Part shown: one piece after another, positions 51,776 through 61,507 of the stretch
Position numbering within the stretch: the stretch's first letter is position 1
Layout: the number at the start of each line of letters is the position of its first letter
Source: Cladocopium goreaui
Taxonomy: Eukaryota; Sar; Dinophyceae; Suessiales; Symbiodiniaceae
Assembly (NCBI GenBank): GCA_947184155.2
Contig: CAMXCT020000119.1
Location: 1-64,000 of the forward strand
Reading direction: 5' to 3'
Length of the DNA: 64,000 nucleotides
The notes under the pieces: model-generated
The model's input: the letters and a program-made list of their open reading frames with translations, nothing else
What the model was told of the DNA's origin: nothing
The model's database searches: none
Position numbers and translations under genes: made by a program

Positions 51776-51885
51776 TCCGTTGCCAGCCACCGGACACCGG
51801 TGTTGGCAACGGAGTGATACCGGAGAGATACCGAGGTGGTTCGTGGGGACCCCAGCCACCGGACACCGGTGTTGGAGTCCACCAC
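51776..51885 (-). promoter_or_regulatory. Two hairpins upstream of ORF B copy 3
   Basis: The 18-base core GCCACCGGACACCGGTGT is identical at 51786-51803 and 51855-51872. Arms differ: TCCGTTGCCA/TGGCAACGGA (perfect, 51776-51785 and 51804-51813) versus GTGGGGACCCCA/TGGAGTCCACCAC (51843-51854 and 51873-51885, one bulge and one mismatch). They end 23 bases before the ORF B ATG on the minus strand. Confidence 0.7.
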
Positions 51886-52616
51886 TTGCCAGCACTTTGT
51901 GGGGGGGGCCAAGCCCCTGATACAAACCTCCTATAATCGATGACACACAAATTCACGTACCTTAAACCAGGACAAATTGTGTGAAATTGTCGTGGATTGT
52001 CGTGCGGCTACTCTATTAGGCGTAGAGAGCCACAAAAGACAAGGGCTGCGGTGAGTAACTCAGTGAGGCAATACCCACTAACTGACTACTACTGACATAA
52101 CAGCAGAGATCTTCGTTAGGTTGAAAGCTAGAGTTGTTACTGTTCATGTTTGCATGGCATCTGAAACGATTACTAAACCAATCGCCTGACACAACAACCT
52201 TTCAATTCGCATCACAGTGTGGGTAGGGACGCTCAGTAACAAGGCATAACTACACTGATTACTTACATGGTGGATCATGCATGTGCGGTTCGCATGTGTG
52301 TGCATCATGTAAGAGATGAATTAAATACACAAAACATCTATATTACAGGCCAACCAAATGCATTGTGAAGACGCCAAAGGAGACAAGTCGCATTCTGCAT
52401 GGCAAGAGGAGCACTCTTTTTCCCGAGGCGGTCTATCGTCGGTCGAGGCATTTGCAGCTGACTGGTAATCTTCAATACATGGTCGCACCGTTAGTCAACA
52501 GTGTAGTGGTTTTCCGAAGCGACTGAACGTTCGTTGAAGCATTGGCAGCTGGCTGGAAGTCATCAACACATGGTAGCATGGTTAGTCAACAGGTTCCAAG
52601 GTCGGAGACGCACCTA
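51886..52616 (-). other. Spacer of copy 3 unit
   Basis: No ORF beyond about a dozen codons that could finish ORF A copy 3 next to the YR insertion (Leu-Gly-Ala-Ser-Pro-Thr..., then TAA near 52577). Two related segments near 52450-52500 and 52540-52590 (CAGCTG-x-CTGG and ACATGGT...GTTAGTCAACA) form a diverged tandem repeat. Confidence 0.4.
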
Positions 52617-52740
52617 GATTAGTCATCCATTTGGCTTTGGCTTTGCCATTTGTTTCGCATGCTTTGCAGAACGACCTTTCTTGAACGCTTTGGACTTGGT
52701 TCACAACCCTTTTTGTTAAAGGCATTGCTCAGTCTTTCCC
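52617..52740 (-). repeat. Repeat B2
   Basis: Matches 53580-53703 (124 bp, one mismatch seen). Outer 3' boundary of the element. Confidence 0.85.
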
Positions 52741-52780
52741 AATTTTTGGGTGGGAAAACGAACACAGTGAGTAGGGAGGG

Positions 52781-53286
52781 TACAAAAATTGGACCTACGC
52801 TTCGATGAGGGTCTCCCTCCCTCCCACCGCTTGATATGAAAAACGTACATGCAACACATAATCAGCATGTATATGCCGGGATGTTTATGTGTACATGTGG
52901 TGACATCGTTATTCAAACTTTTCTTCATGCATGAAAACCCTTAAGTTTCCACAGCAGTGTATATAAACATATATTCACTGAACATAAAATCATCACAAAA
53001 GCCCACTTGTAAAACGGCATGATGATTCTCGAACACATTTCAAAACAGTTGGTATCAAAGTCCTTTAACCTTCCAACAACATGAGTTAACAGGAGGTGTT
53101 ACTTCACACCAAAAGTTTCTTTGAAAATACCCAGTTGTTCTTTGGAGGTAGGAGGACAGAGAAAACAAAGAGGAGAGGCTTCAGTTCAAACGGTTTGAGT
53201 TTCTCTTTGTTTTTTTTTGAGGAGTGGGATGCTTATCCCGATTCAAAGTCAATCTATAAACACCTATTGGCAAGCCAACGGGGATC
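52781..53286 (-). repeat. Repeat A2
   Basis: 506 bp, matching 61017-61507 apart from a 14-bp indel near 52870 and one base in a T run. Separated from B2 by 40 bp. Confidence 0.85.
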
Positions 53287-53579
53287 TTATAGATTATTTT
53301 GAACTCCTCATAAAAGTCGTGGTGCATATATATATATATATACACACATCTACATACCTTATATAGGGGGGAAAGGTATTATGCGTTCGCCTGCTTATGC
53401 AAAACATCATAACCCTCGCGCCCCTACAAACGTCAAACACAAGGTATGCCTACTTACGCACAACAGAACATCTCAAACGTAAAACTTAAAACCTAAAAAT
53501 ATCAGCTGACCGCAAAACAAGTGGAGTGAACATGTAGCTCTCGCAAATCGGTCTTTTTCTCGCTGATGGCAAGCACGGG
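53287..53579 (-). other. Spacer between B1 and A2
   Basis: No gene. It includes a TA dinucleotide tract at about 53327-53342. Confidence 0.6.
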
Positions 53580-53703
53580 GATTAGTCATCTATTTGGCTT
53601 TGGCTTTGCCATTTGTTTCGCATGCTTTGCAGAACGACCTTTCTTGAACGCTTTGGACTTGGTTCACAACCCTTTTTGTTAAAGGCATTGCTCAGTCTTT
53701 CCC
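53580..53703 (-). repeat. Repeat B1
   Basis: Follows RNase H directly. Translated on the minus strand in one frame it gives a basic tail (NAFNKKGCEPSPKRSRKVV) ending in a stop, so it may encode the native C-terminus, reached by a further frame change. Confidence 0.82.
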
Positions 53704-53718
53704 CGGTTCGCTTCAGCA

Positions 53719-54453
53719 TCACAAACTTGCAAGAGCTTTTCCTGCTATTGGACAGCTTGGAAAACATCTTTCAAACGGTTGTAAGAAGCTTAACTCATCC
53801 CATTTCCCGCGGCTTGGCGGGTCCGCCACATTGCTTGCAGAAGGAACTCTCGCCATCCAGACAAGGCTCTCGGCATCATTATCCAAACGTTCCAGTTCCA
53901 GTAGAAGTTGTCGCCAAAGTCTCAATGGTGAGGTTCCTTTCACATAGACATCAATAGCTGCCCAGTTATCGCAGAAAAGTATCACCCTACGGCCACGAAG
54001 CAAGTGAGCCCATTGTTTCATTGCCACAACAACTCCATACAGTTCTGTAAGGCCAACCGGATGAGTCAGTTCTTCCATCCAGTCTTGCAACACCTGTGAG
54101 TCCACGTGTGTTCCAAAAACCTGTGTATCATCATCAGCAAAAATCACACCTCCTATTGTAGCCTCCACGTCACCAGAAGTACCGGGCTCCACCGCCCCAT
54201 CTGTAAAAATCAAGACAGGTTTTTGTGGTTCATCCACAGAAACTCGCTTGGGTTCTCCAGAGTCGATACGTGCCAGAAGAATTTCAAATGCAGCGCGTGA
54301 AACATCATCCAGTGGCACGCTTTTCTTCACATGTTCGTTCTTTTCCCAGTCTCTGATATCCGCCATCGCCAATTTGCCATGGCGGCCTGCAATTCGTAGT
54401 TCTGCGCTGTACCCTTCCAAGGATGGCTGGAAGGTTTGCCACTTCCAACGCAT
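53719..54453 (-). pseudogene. RNase H of the YR retrotransposon
   Basis: Clear RNase H: LIFTDGAVEPG, LYGVVVAMKQW with Glu, VILFCDNWAAIDV and SASNVADPPSRG. The first about 15 codons are out of register: RT sequence (ILGRVQ) continues into SAELRIAGRHGK of this frame, so a +1 frame change near 54405-54420 separates RT and RNase H. The ATG at 54453 is therefore not a native start. It would remove RNA from the RNA-DNA hybrid. Confidence 0.75.
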
Positions 54454-56233
54454 TATGTTGTAATATGTTTCTCAGCTCAGAAACCAGCTCTCTTTTGCGC
54501 GACTCTTTGTTATCCACTTTGATGAACTTCTTGTCCGAAGTGTCGACGACCACCCCAAGCATTTCAGTGGAGTTGGAAAAGGGTGCAAGCTTGTCACTTG
54601 CAAACCGAAAACCCAGTAACTGAAAAAGGCCCTCAACGCAGGATTGTGTCGACGCCATTTGACTGCCATGTGTCACGCAAGGATAGTCGTCAAAATAATT
54701 CGACCACCAAAGGTTAAGTTCCAAGCCCAGCCGCCAGATCAATCTTGCTGTGCGATTGAAATGTAAAACACTCGCCGTACTCCCAAAGGGGAGGGTTCTC
54801 ATCAAGAAGCATGCCGGGCACCCAGTAGCAGGGTCTTGCAGAACCACTACGGTGCAATTGTATTCAGCAGGATGTAGCGCAAGTTGTTTGTAGGCGCTTT
54901 CAAGATCGAAGGCCGTAGCAAAAAGTTTCGGTTCCAAGCCCCTCCAAGACGGGTGCACTGCTGCCCTCAACCTGCTGCCATCACTTAAACAGAAATCCAT
55001 GTTGCCCCCAAAGATGCAAAACCTTGTGATAATCTGCAAACACCAAATAGTGTAGTCCAACGCGTGAAGGTCAATCTTCTCCCCGCTGCTGAATGCTTGG
55101 TTCAGCCGATTCTCCTTCATATCGTCAATGGGCCTGACTTTACCACGCTGAAAAACTGAGAACCTTCTGACTGGCAACCACCTGTCAAACATGGCGTCCA
55201 CTACACTAGCCGAATAGGGTCCCTCCAGCCAGTGTTTTTCTTGTGCCTCTTTCATGGTGATTGCAAAGAGCTCGTCAGCATGTTCGTCCCTATGAAAAGG
55301 CGACACGACCTTCCCAAGCAAGAGAGGTTTAAGAAACTTTGCATCTTGCATCAGCTGTTCTTTGTCGAAGGCTGCCGGTCTTACCTCAGTCCTGAAAACT
55401 CCAGTTGGTGCAGCATAACCAGTGAGCATAAAACCTTGGCGTAGCTCTTGATGCAATTTTGTATCCGGCCAATCTATGGTTGTGGCCAGCTTCTCCAAAA
55501 GTAGCAGCTTTTTGCCTTCAAGTACATGGGAAACTTTCTCATGCAGCTGGCTCTGAAACATCATTTCATCAGCCCTAAGCTCCTTTTCCCATTCAGTCCA
55601 CAGTTGCAGTGTTTTAATGCGCTGCTTCGTCATCTCCATAGGGCCAATTTTTAGGCAGTTGAAAATGCACCTAATCAAGCAGTCTGGTAAATTGCGCAGC
55701 TCATCAAAAGGGTGCCACAGTTGCCTTGCGACACTAACAAACTGTTGCATGCTTCGAAAAATTCCAAAAACGTACATCTGTTTACCACCCTGTTTTGCTT
55801 CAGATCGTAACAACTTTGCACCGGATGGGACTCCCATCCAAGAACTTGTCAACGTCCGTTTGTCTGTCAAAGGTGGTGCAGTTTTGGCCAGAATACTGCG
55901 CACAGCTGCAAATTCAGAAATAATTTGTGGCACCCCACGACCCTTCGTTTGTTGTTGAGGTTTGACCTTGTCGAGGTTGATGTCCAAAGGTCTCTTGTCA
56001 AGCGATCCAAAAACCATACGCTCGAGAATATTGGCATACTGCTCACACAGTGCTCCGGGGTATTCAGCCTCCTTGGCTGTGTTGAATTCCCCTTTTTCAT
56101 AGTCGTATCCCCATCCTTTGTGCGGATGGGTTCCATCACAGAATTTTTGAGAATTTTTCCAGCGCCAGAAATTGCGAAGAACTGCACAGGAAGGCTGTGT
56201 TCTTTTTACGTTCACCACCATACGCACATGCAT
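54305..56233 (-). pseudogene. Reverse transcriptase of the YR retrotransposon
   Basis: 642 codons. The first about 70 residues complete the methyltransferase C-terminus (FCDGTHPHKGWG, FNTAKEAEYP). RT: RGKVRPIDDMKENRLN at 363-378, motif A FATAFDLESAYKQL (Asp443), motif B LPFGSTASVLHFNR at 481-494, motif C SNYFDDYP with Asp515-Asp516. FDD in place of YxDD is shared with fragment 2. The ATG at 56233 lies within the upstream frame's domain, so this was likely one polyprotein split by a +1 change at about 56140-56170 and another near 54410. Confidence 0.8.
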
Positions 56234-56933
56234 GCAGCTTCACAAAGTGTCCATGGGCCAATGCAAAGCTCATCTCAGGCAACTCCCACAACCAAGAATT
56301 TGTAGGATTCTCAATTGACCATGTAATTCCTTTGGCATGTAGAAAACGCACAAACCTGTCTGCCCAGGCATACAGTTCATTTGCAGCTTTGACTTTGGCT
56401 GCATCTATATCGGACAGTCCATCCAATCCATGTAAATGGTCGGCATCTCGCAAAGGAGGAGGGCCCGGCTTACCATCCGGCAAAGGTATGCCTCGTGCCT
56501 TTGAGCACGTGCCGCAGGGCAAAGCTATGTGGACCCCTGCAACGTGATAGTCATTCACAATGCGGTGTAGCAGCTGTTCTGCGTAGGGTGTTGTTAAATC
56601 CAGAAAAACAAGCCTGCATTTTGGAACGTGGCGATTTCGTGGGCAGTCAATTGGGATAACTTGGAAGCCTCTTTGTTGTACAACTGAACTCAATATACCA
56701 CAACCAGCACATGCCTCGATAGAAATTGGTGTGTCCTTGTAACCAGAAAAGCTCGAAGAAGTTGCACATGAATTATTTGGGCGCTTGGTTGGAGCGCCTA
56801 CATCTGCTTCCCCTGCCTTAGGCATAGGGCCATCTTTGCAAGTAACTGCCGGACTAGCTTGTCCCTGCTGTAAAGTCGGCGCAGGAGTCCAATGCTTATG
56901 GACCCCATCACCTGTCACAGCTGCAGCATCCAA
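56136..56933 (-). CDS. Methyltransferase-like domain (C5-cytosine type motifs) of the YR retrotransposon
   Basis: No ATG; the frame is continuous with the Gag-like ORF across a single TGA. Motif I ISIEACAGCGILSSVV at 71-85 with an acidic IPIDCP strand end at about 93-98, LVFLDLTTP as the next strand, catalytic-type ALPCGTCSKAR at 137-147, and SIENPTNSWLW at 207-216. A PC motif plus ENP is the order of C5-cytosine methyltransferases; it is distant from the DNMT3-like domain of the LINE. DIRS elements are known to carry methyltransferase domains, usually after RNase H, whereas here it precedes the RT. Activity is untested. Confidence 0.65.
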   Translation of the reverse strand: MDAAAVTGDGVHKHWTPAPTLQQGQASPAVTCKDGPMPKAGEADVGAPTKRPNNSCATSSSFSGYKDTPISIEACAGCGILSSVVQQRGFQVIPIDCPRNRHVPKCRLVFLDLTTPYAEQLLHRIVNDYHVAGVHIALPCGTCSKARGIPLPDGKPGPPPLRDADHLHGLDGLSDIDAAKVKAANELYAWADRFVRFLHAKGITWSIENPTNSWLWELPEMSFALAHGHFVKLHACAYGGERKKNTAFLCSSSQFLALEKFSKIL

Positions 56934-57032
56934 CTTAGTCGAGCTGCTTTGCTCAAAATCCGGCCGTCGCTTACGGCTGACACCAGCATTGGTGTCACAG
57001 TCAACTGACTCCTCGTCACCTTTGCTCGAGAG

Positions 57033-58256
57033 TCAGTTTGTTTTCTTGTTGGGGCACTCCAGGGCAGGATGCGGCTTCAAGCATCCTTTAATGCAGCACA
57101 GGTGGAGTCCACGATCGCACTTTTGTCCACTGACATTGGCTTGACATGTTTTCAAAGTGTATCCAAAACATAAGCGATTACCCTTGGGGGTTGCACCAAC
57201 AGCACCAAGCTTCAAAAGGTCTGGAGGAATCCTCTGAAATGGCGTGGAAGGGCTTGAAGGGGTCTTTCCCTGTCCCTTTCCTTTTCCACCGGTTTTCGCA
57301 CGTTTGTTTGAAGGGTCTGAGCTAGGCGCCAAGCCTTCTTTGGTTGCTTGACCAGTGGGCGCCATGCGTGGCTGAAGCAGATGCCTAAACTCAGCACAGT
57401 TGAAGACCTTATCAAACACTTTGTCACATGGGCGGCCATCTTGGGCTGCTTTAATACCAGCCCTTGTCTCTTCACCCATCAGCACGAAAAACTTCTTATC
57501 TGCAATCTCAAGCTGTTTCATGGTGACGCGTTGGTAGCCACTTGGCGGCTCTTGCATCCGCACATCAAGCAACAGCTCAACCAACATGTCATGCTTTGCA
57601 TAGTCCATTATGTTAGCTTGATCCATGGCCAGGCCCCTTCTAACCAGAGCGTATCTAACTTGGATTTCTGTCATGCCTTGCATCGGCTCGATCTTTGAGG
57701 TCCGGGCCAGCTTCAAAGTCCCATCGTTGCTAAAAGACAGGTCAGTGTCTTTCTTGACATTGTTTGCAAGTTCATATTCACGACTAATGCAAAGACTCCA
57801 CTCTATGTATGACAGCCTGTCGGACTCATTTGCAGCGCAGCATTTGTCCACTAAGGCATCAGCTGGTTCATACTGGCCTCTGATGGCCAATCCTTTCAAC
57901 TTCTGCTGTTGGATCTTGAGTCGGTCAGCACGTTCTGCTGGTGCAAGGCGTCGTGTGACACTCTCGTCCGTCTGTTTTACTTGGGACTTTATGTCTGCTG
58001 CAACCTTGGCATAACTCTCATTAAAAAGTCTTCTGAGGATACTGAGCTCTGCTGGATCAGGGTCCCGGCCCAGCGTCGCCGAGATCATCTCCAGGAACGG
58101 CTTGTCAGTTGAAGCTCGCAGCGAGTAGTTGCATGAAAATGCAAACATTGCCATGTTCTTGTATCCTTTATCCACAATTTGCTTCAAAACATCAGCACTG
58201 AGACCCATGTGCAAAGCCCTCTGTTCAAACACTGCTGTGCTGTCTCCGTATGACAT
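57033..58256 (-). CDS. Gag-like zinc-finger protein of the YR retrotransposon
   Basis: 407 aa from an ATG. Helical N-terminal two thirds (a segment resembling RRLFNESYAKVAADIKSQVK at about 90-110, MKQLEIADKKFFVLMGEE at about 245). A basic Lys/Gly linker GGKGKGQGKTPSSP at about 325, then a Cys/His-rich end with Cys in LCFGYTLKTCQANVSGQKC and LHLCCIKGC and a final HPALEC. It probably binds nucleic acid as a nucleocapsid. It ends in TGA at 57033-57035; the same frame continues to the methyltransferase without another stop. Confidence 0.65.
   Translation of the reverse strand: MSYGDSTAVFEQRALHMGLSADVLKQIVDKGYKNMAMFAFSCNYSLRASTDKPFLEMISATLGRDPDPAELSILRRLFNESYAKVAADIKSQVKQTDESVTRRLAPAERADRLKIQQQKLKGLAIRGQYEPADALVDKCCAANESDRLSYIEWSLCISREYELANNVKKDTDLSFSNDGTLKLARTSKIEPMQGMTEIQVRYALVRRGLAMDQANIMDYAKHDMLVELLLDVRMQEPPSGYQRVTMKQLEIADKKFFVLMGEETRAGIKAAQDGRPCDKVFDKVFNCAEFRHLLQPRMAPTGQATKEGLAPSSDPSNKRAKTGGKGKGQGKTPSSPSTPFQRIPPDLLKLGAVGATPKGNRLCFGYTLKTCQANVSGQKCDRGLHLCCIKGCLKPHPALECPNKKTN
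57036..58256 (-). other. Possible UGA readthrough between Gag-like and methyltransferase frames
   Basis: After AAC-TGA-CTC the same frame runs open through SSKGDEESVDCDTN into the methyltransferase. No ATG exists at the start of the downstream part. Readthrough or a single nonsense mutation are both possible. Confidence 0.45.
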
Positions 58257-58931
58257 GGCAGCGCTTAAGGAGCTGACGCTGGCTTCGCGTCAGGTTGCAG
58301 CAGTTCAAAGAAATTTCACAACACCACTGAAATGACAAAACTGTTCATGATTGACATGTGAAATCAGTCAGAGTTTGCATATGCACCCCAAAACAAAAAT
58401 TTGAAAAACTGGCAAATTGCAACTCATGCGGCATGACATCAGTGTGCGATTTGCATTCCCAACCTTCGGGTTCCGCTTCATCCGTTGCTGTTGGAACGGG
58501 CTGCAATGCATTCAACTCAAACCCTGACATGAAATCACGCTGTGCAACTTACATTAACAACTCATGCATGTGAAATCCAAGCATCACCACTGATTTGAAG
58601 TTTTGACCTTGCATGGATCAAACGTGAAATTCTGCATCAAAAGAAGTTTGTTTCCGAGTTTCGGACGTTTGTTTTGGTTTCACTGAAAAACTCCTACACC
58701 CAGCTGACAGCATTTTTGCCCTCGGATCATATCCACCTGGGTCACGCCAGATGAGACAGCTAAGCCTTGAAGCAACCGCTGCAGACTGGATGCATGAAAG
58801 ACGGCTTTGTCAGCAAAATGATGTACCTGGCATTGACACTTCTGCCACACGAAAAATGGGTTCCAGACTCATCGGCAATTGAATGGATGTATCGCGAAAT
58901 GCGATGTCTCGCAAATTGTTGCCCTGGAATG

Positions 58932-60566
58932 TCAGCGCCTTTCGGCGACCATTTTCCAACCATCTAACTCTGCCACCACTGCTTCTTCCTCATCCGGATT
59001 CCCTTCTTCTTCGCTGGCAGAATCTCGACTTGAACTGCCGTCAGATACAGCGTCTTGTTGTTCCACAGCAGCGTCTTGTGGAAGCTCTTCATCAGCAGCA
59101 AAGTATCCGGAGCGGTTTGCATCTGGAAAGAAACGTCTGTCTCTAATGGCAGATATCATTGATACCAACTTCCTCAGCGGTGCACTCATTGCATCTCTCG
59201 AGTATGTCAAAAGGGATCGATCTTTTCCTTCACTATGGTAGCCAAGAAATCTCCGGCTGTCATAGTCCATGCCAAATTTGGCTGCCATCGCCAAGAAAGT
59301 CGCCTTGCATGAGTGCGTGGCTACTCTGTCACGAGCCGCACTCTCAATCTTCAGCAGCGACCTCATCCAATCACCAGCTGCTCCCACTGACAAAGGTACC
59401 GGCGACCATCCTCCACCCAGTTGAGGCGAAGGTAGCATAGGGTGTGGTGGCCGGCCATTCAACCCCGCTTCATCGCGGAGATCCAGCCATGTGGGTACCC
59501 AGCATGGTTCGCTCAAGGATTCCAAGGGGATGGCAACTGGCAAAAATCTTACTTTCCTTTCCAGTGTCACCGAAGTCTTTGTGCGCTCAGCTCGAGCTTC
59601 CAGAAAACCCGACAGCCTGCCGCCACGCTCTGTTGAGTCAAGCTGCAAGTCCACAAGCTGTAGGCCATCACTGTACCTCAGACGTCCGTAAACAAGCAGT
59701 AAGAAAAACCCAGCTGCGATGCGATCGTAATTGGATCGCCCCACATCTCGCACCGTTGCTTCCAGAGCCACGATTTGATCGACAGTCAGCGGTGGCCGTT
59801 GTACAATCTTGCGCCTGTCGGCATAAAAACAGTCGGCAACCCCTTTCACCCTTCCAGACTTTGCTGGAACGTTTCCTCCAGCTAGTCCAAAAATGTGAAA
59901 TGCAAAAGACAACGACACCAGCAAGGATCTCGGGGCAGTTGGAGCCCATGTGGACTGTGCTTTGATGTAGTCATACACCATCCATTCTTGTATTGGGAAA
60001 AATTCCAACCCTTTGTCCTTCCAAAACTTTGCAAACTTGAGCAACGGTCCAGCTCGTGCATGTAGAGTTGCAGTTGCCTTTCCAGACAACGAATCTACCA
60101 CAGATTCCATAAGACCGCCACCTGCCAAACGCATGCTGTCACCAGAAGCTACACTCCTTCCCAGCGTCCATGCACTCAGTTTCATCAAGATGAGCGTGCA
60201 CCATTTTTTGCATGCACATTTTCTTTCCCAGCTAAGCCGCTCTTCCCACAACCGATGGTCTGCTGCCTTAACAGCCTTCAATCCCACCTTAGAAAAGGCA
60301 TCTTCGATGAAAGCTGTCTCAGTTGTATCTGCAAATTCACCTGGAAAACACGGCAAAGGCGGCATTCTGGAACTCCAAGTAGGAAGTGAAAAAGCATCCG
60401 ATGGTGTCCACATGGTTTTGCTCATCTTGAGGTCCCATGGCATGGTATGCAGTGTCTTCGTTTGTTTTCTGTTCCAACAAAACTGAGTATGCTTAAGGTA
60501 TGCATCTGGCGTTCTTGTAGACCACTCATCACTGATATCTTGTTCCCTGGTCCGCTTATAGCTCAT
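58932..60566 (-). CDS. Tyrosine recombinase of the YR retrotransposon
   Basis: 544 aa from the ATG at 60566; the frame is open from 60593. The N-terminal SAM-like binding region is at about 155-235. Catalytic core: Arg in VYGRLRYSDGLQL (about 295/297), THSCKATFLAMAAKFG (His418, Lys421 in place of the second Arg), FLGYH (His444) and LLTYSRDAM (Tyr455). An acidic Ser/Glu tail follows. It joins the circular DNA intermediate into the genome. It is intact here, unlike RT and RNase H. Its place upstream of Gag is unusual: DIRS and Ngaro carry it last, and trypanosomatid VIPER carries it before RT. Confidence 0.82.
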   Translation of the reverse strand: MSYKRTREQDISDEWSTRTPDAYLKHTQFCWNRKQTKTLHTMPWDLKMSKTMWTPSDAFSLPTWSSRMPPLPCFPGEFADTTETAFIEDAFSKVGLKAVKAADHRLWEERLSWERKCACKKWCTLILMKLSAWTLGRSVASGDSMRLAGGGLMESVVDSLSGKATATLHARAGPLLKFAKFWKDKGLEFFPIQEWMVYDYIKAQSTWAPTAPRSLLVSLSFAFHIFGLAGGNVPAKSGRVKGVADCFYADRRKIVQRPPLTVDQIVALEATVRDVGRSNYDRIAAGFFLLLVYGRLRYSDGLQLVDLQLDSTERGGRLSGFLEARAERTKTSVTLERKVRFLPVAIPLESLSEPCWVPTWLDLRDEAGLNGRPPHPMLPSPQLGGGWSPVPLSVGAAGDWMRSLLKIESAARDRVATHSCKATFLAMAAKFGMDYDSRRFLGYHSEGKDRSLLTYSRDAMSAPLRKLVSMISAIRDRRFFPDANRSGYFAADEELPQDAAVEQQDAVSDGSSSRDSASEEEGNPDEEEAVVAELDGWKMVAERR

Positions 60567-60593
60567 CTGTACTGTCTGAACTACTGTCTGCAC

Positions 60594-61016
60594 TGCTGTA
60601 TGATGCCACAGGTGGAGTAGGCACTGTCCACGCTGTCAGGCACCAACCCTGGCGCCACTCGGTGGCCGCAAGTGCAACTTCAGCCCTGTCAGTCAAGACA
60701 ACGCTGCAAACCAGAGAAAAACGAGCCTGTGAAAAAGAATCCAAGAACCCGGCGACTCTGAAGGTCACTGCAAAAAGTCTCCAGACCAGATGTAGGAACT
60801 GGCAAGAATTATATCCCTGCAGAAAACGCTCCAGAGAGCAGGTCAAACTCATTCACAGCTCTGTATGGGGTAAGTCCAATGATGGTACCAAAAGCCACAA
60901 AAAGCAGCAAATCCACCCGCCAATGAAAGAAAAACAGCAAAGGGCCCACACAGGGCAGCCAAGCTCGCGGGATGGAGGCCGCAAAATGGCAATCGCGCCC
61001 CTTGCACGAACGTCCA
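60594..61016 (-). other. 5' region between A1 and recombinase
   Basis: An open minus-strand frame (60556-60852) overlaps the recombinase start and has low credibility. Otherwise nothing recognised; probably leader and promoter. Confidence 0.4.
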
Positions 61017-61507
61017 TACAAAAATTGGACCTACGCTTCGATGAGGGTCTCCCTCCCTCCCACCGCTTGATATGAAAAACGTACATGCAACACATAATCA
61101 GCATGTTTATGTGTACATGTGGTGACATCGTTATTCAAACTTTTCTTCATGCATGAAAACCCTTAAGTTTCCACAGCAGTGTATATAAACATATATTCAC
61201 TGAACATAAAATCATCACAAAAGCCCACTTGTAAAACGGCATGATGATTCTCGAACACATTTCAAAACAGTTGGTATCAAAGTCCTTTAACCTTCCAACA
61301 ACATGAGTTAACAGGAGGTGTTACTTCACACCAAAAGTTTCTTTGAAAATACCCAGTTGTTCTTTGGAGGTAGGAGGACAGAGAAAACAAAGAGGAGAGG
61401 CTTCAGTTCAAACGGTTTGAATTTCTCTTTGTTTTTTTTGAGGAGTGGGATGCTTATCCCGATTCAAAGTCAATCTATAAACACCTATTGGCAAGCCAAC
61501 GGGGATC
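61017..61507 (-). repeat. Repeat A1 (element 5' end)
   Basis: Matches A2. Homology to A2 stops at 61507, and coding sequence of ORF A copy 3 starts at 61508, so this is the precise 5' boundary of the element. Confidence 0.85.

Larger units (their letters stand above)
52617..61507 (-). mobile_element. YR (DIRS/Ngaro-like) retrotransposon with split direct repeats
   Basis: 8,891 bp. In minus-strand order: A1 (61507-61017), recombinase, Gag-like, methyltransferase, RT and RNase H genes, B1 (53703-53580), A2 (53286-52781), B2 (52740-52617). A1/A2 (491 and 506 bp) and B1/B2 (124 bp each, one mismatch seen) give the A1-ORFs-B1-A2-B2 pattern specific to tyrosine-recombinase retroelements. No LTRs or integrase. 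The element interrupts ORF A copy 3. The recombinase lying first and a methyltransferase lying before the RT both differ from classical DIRS order. Confidence 0.82.

Noticed and set aside
53096..53302. 68-codon frame in A2, also found in A1
   Set aside because: Its conservation is explained by the A repeat itself and the frame has no coding features.
60556..60852. 98-codon minus-strand frame overlapping the recombinase start
   Set aside because: Low-complexity tail, overlaps a well-supported gene, no homologous feature; likely chance.
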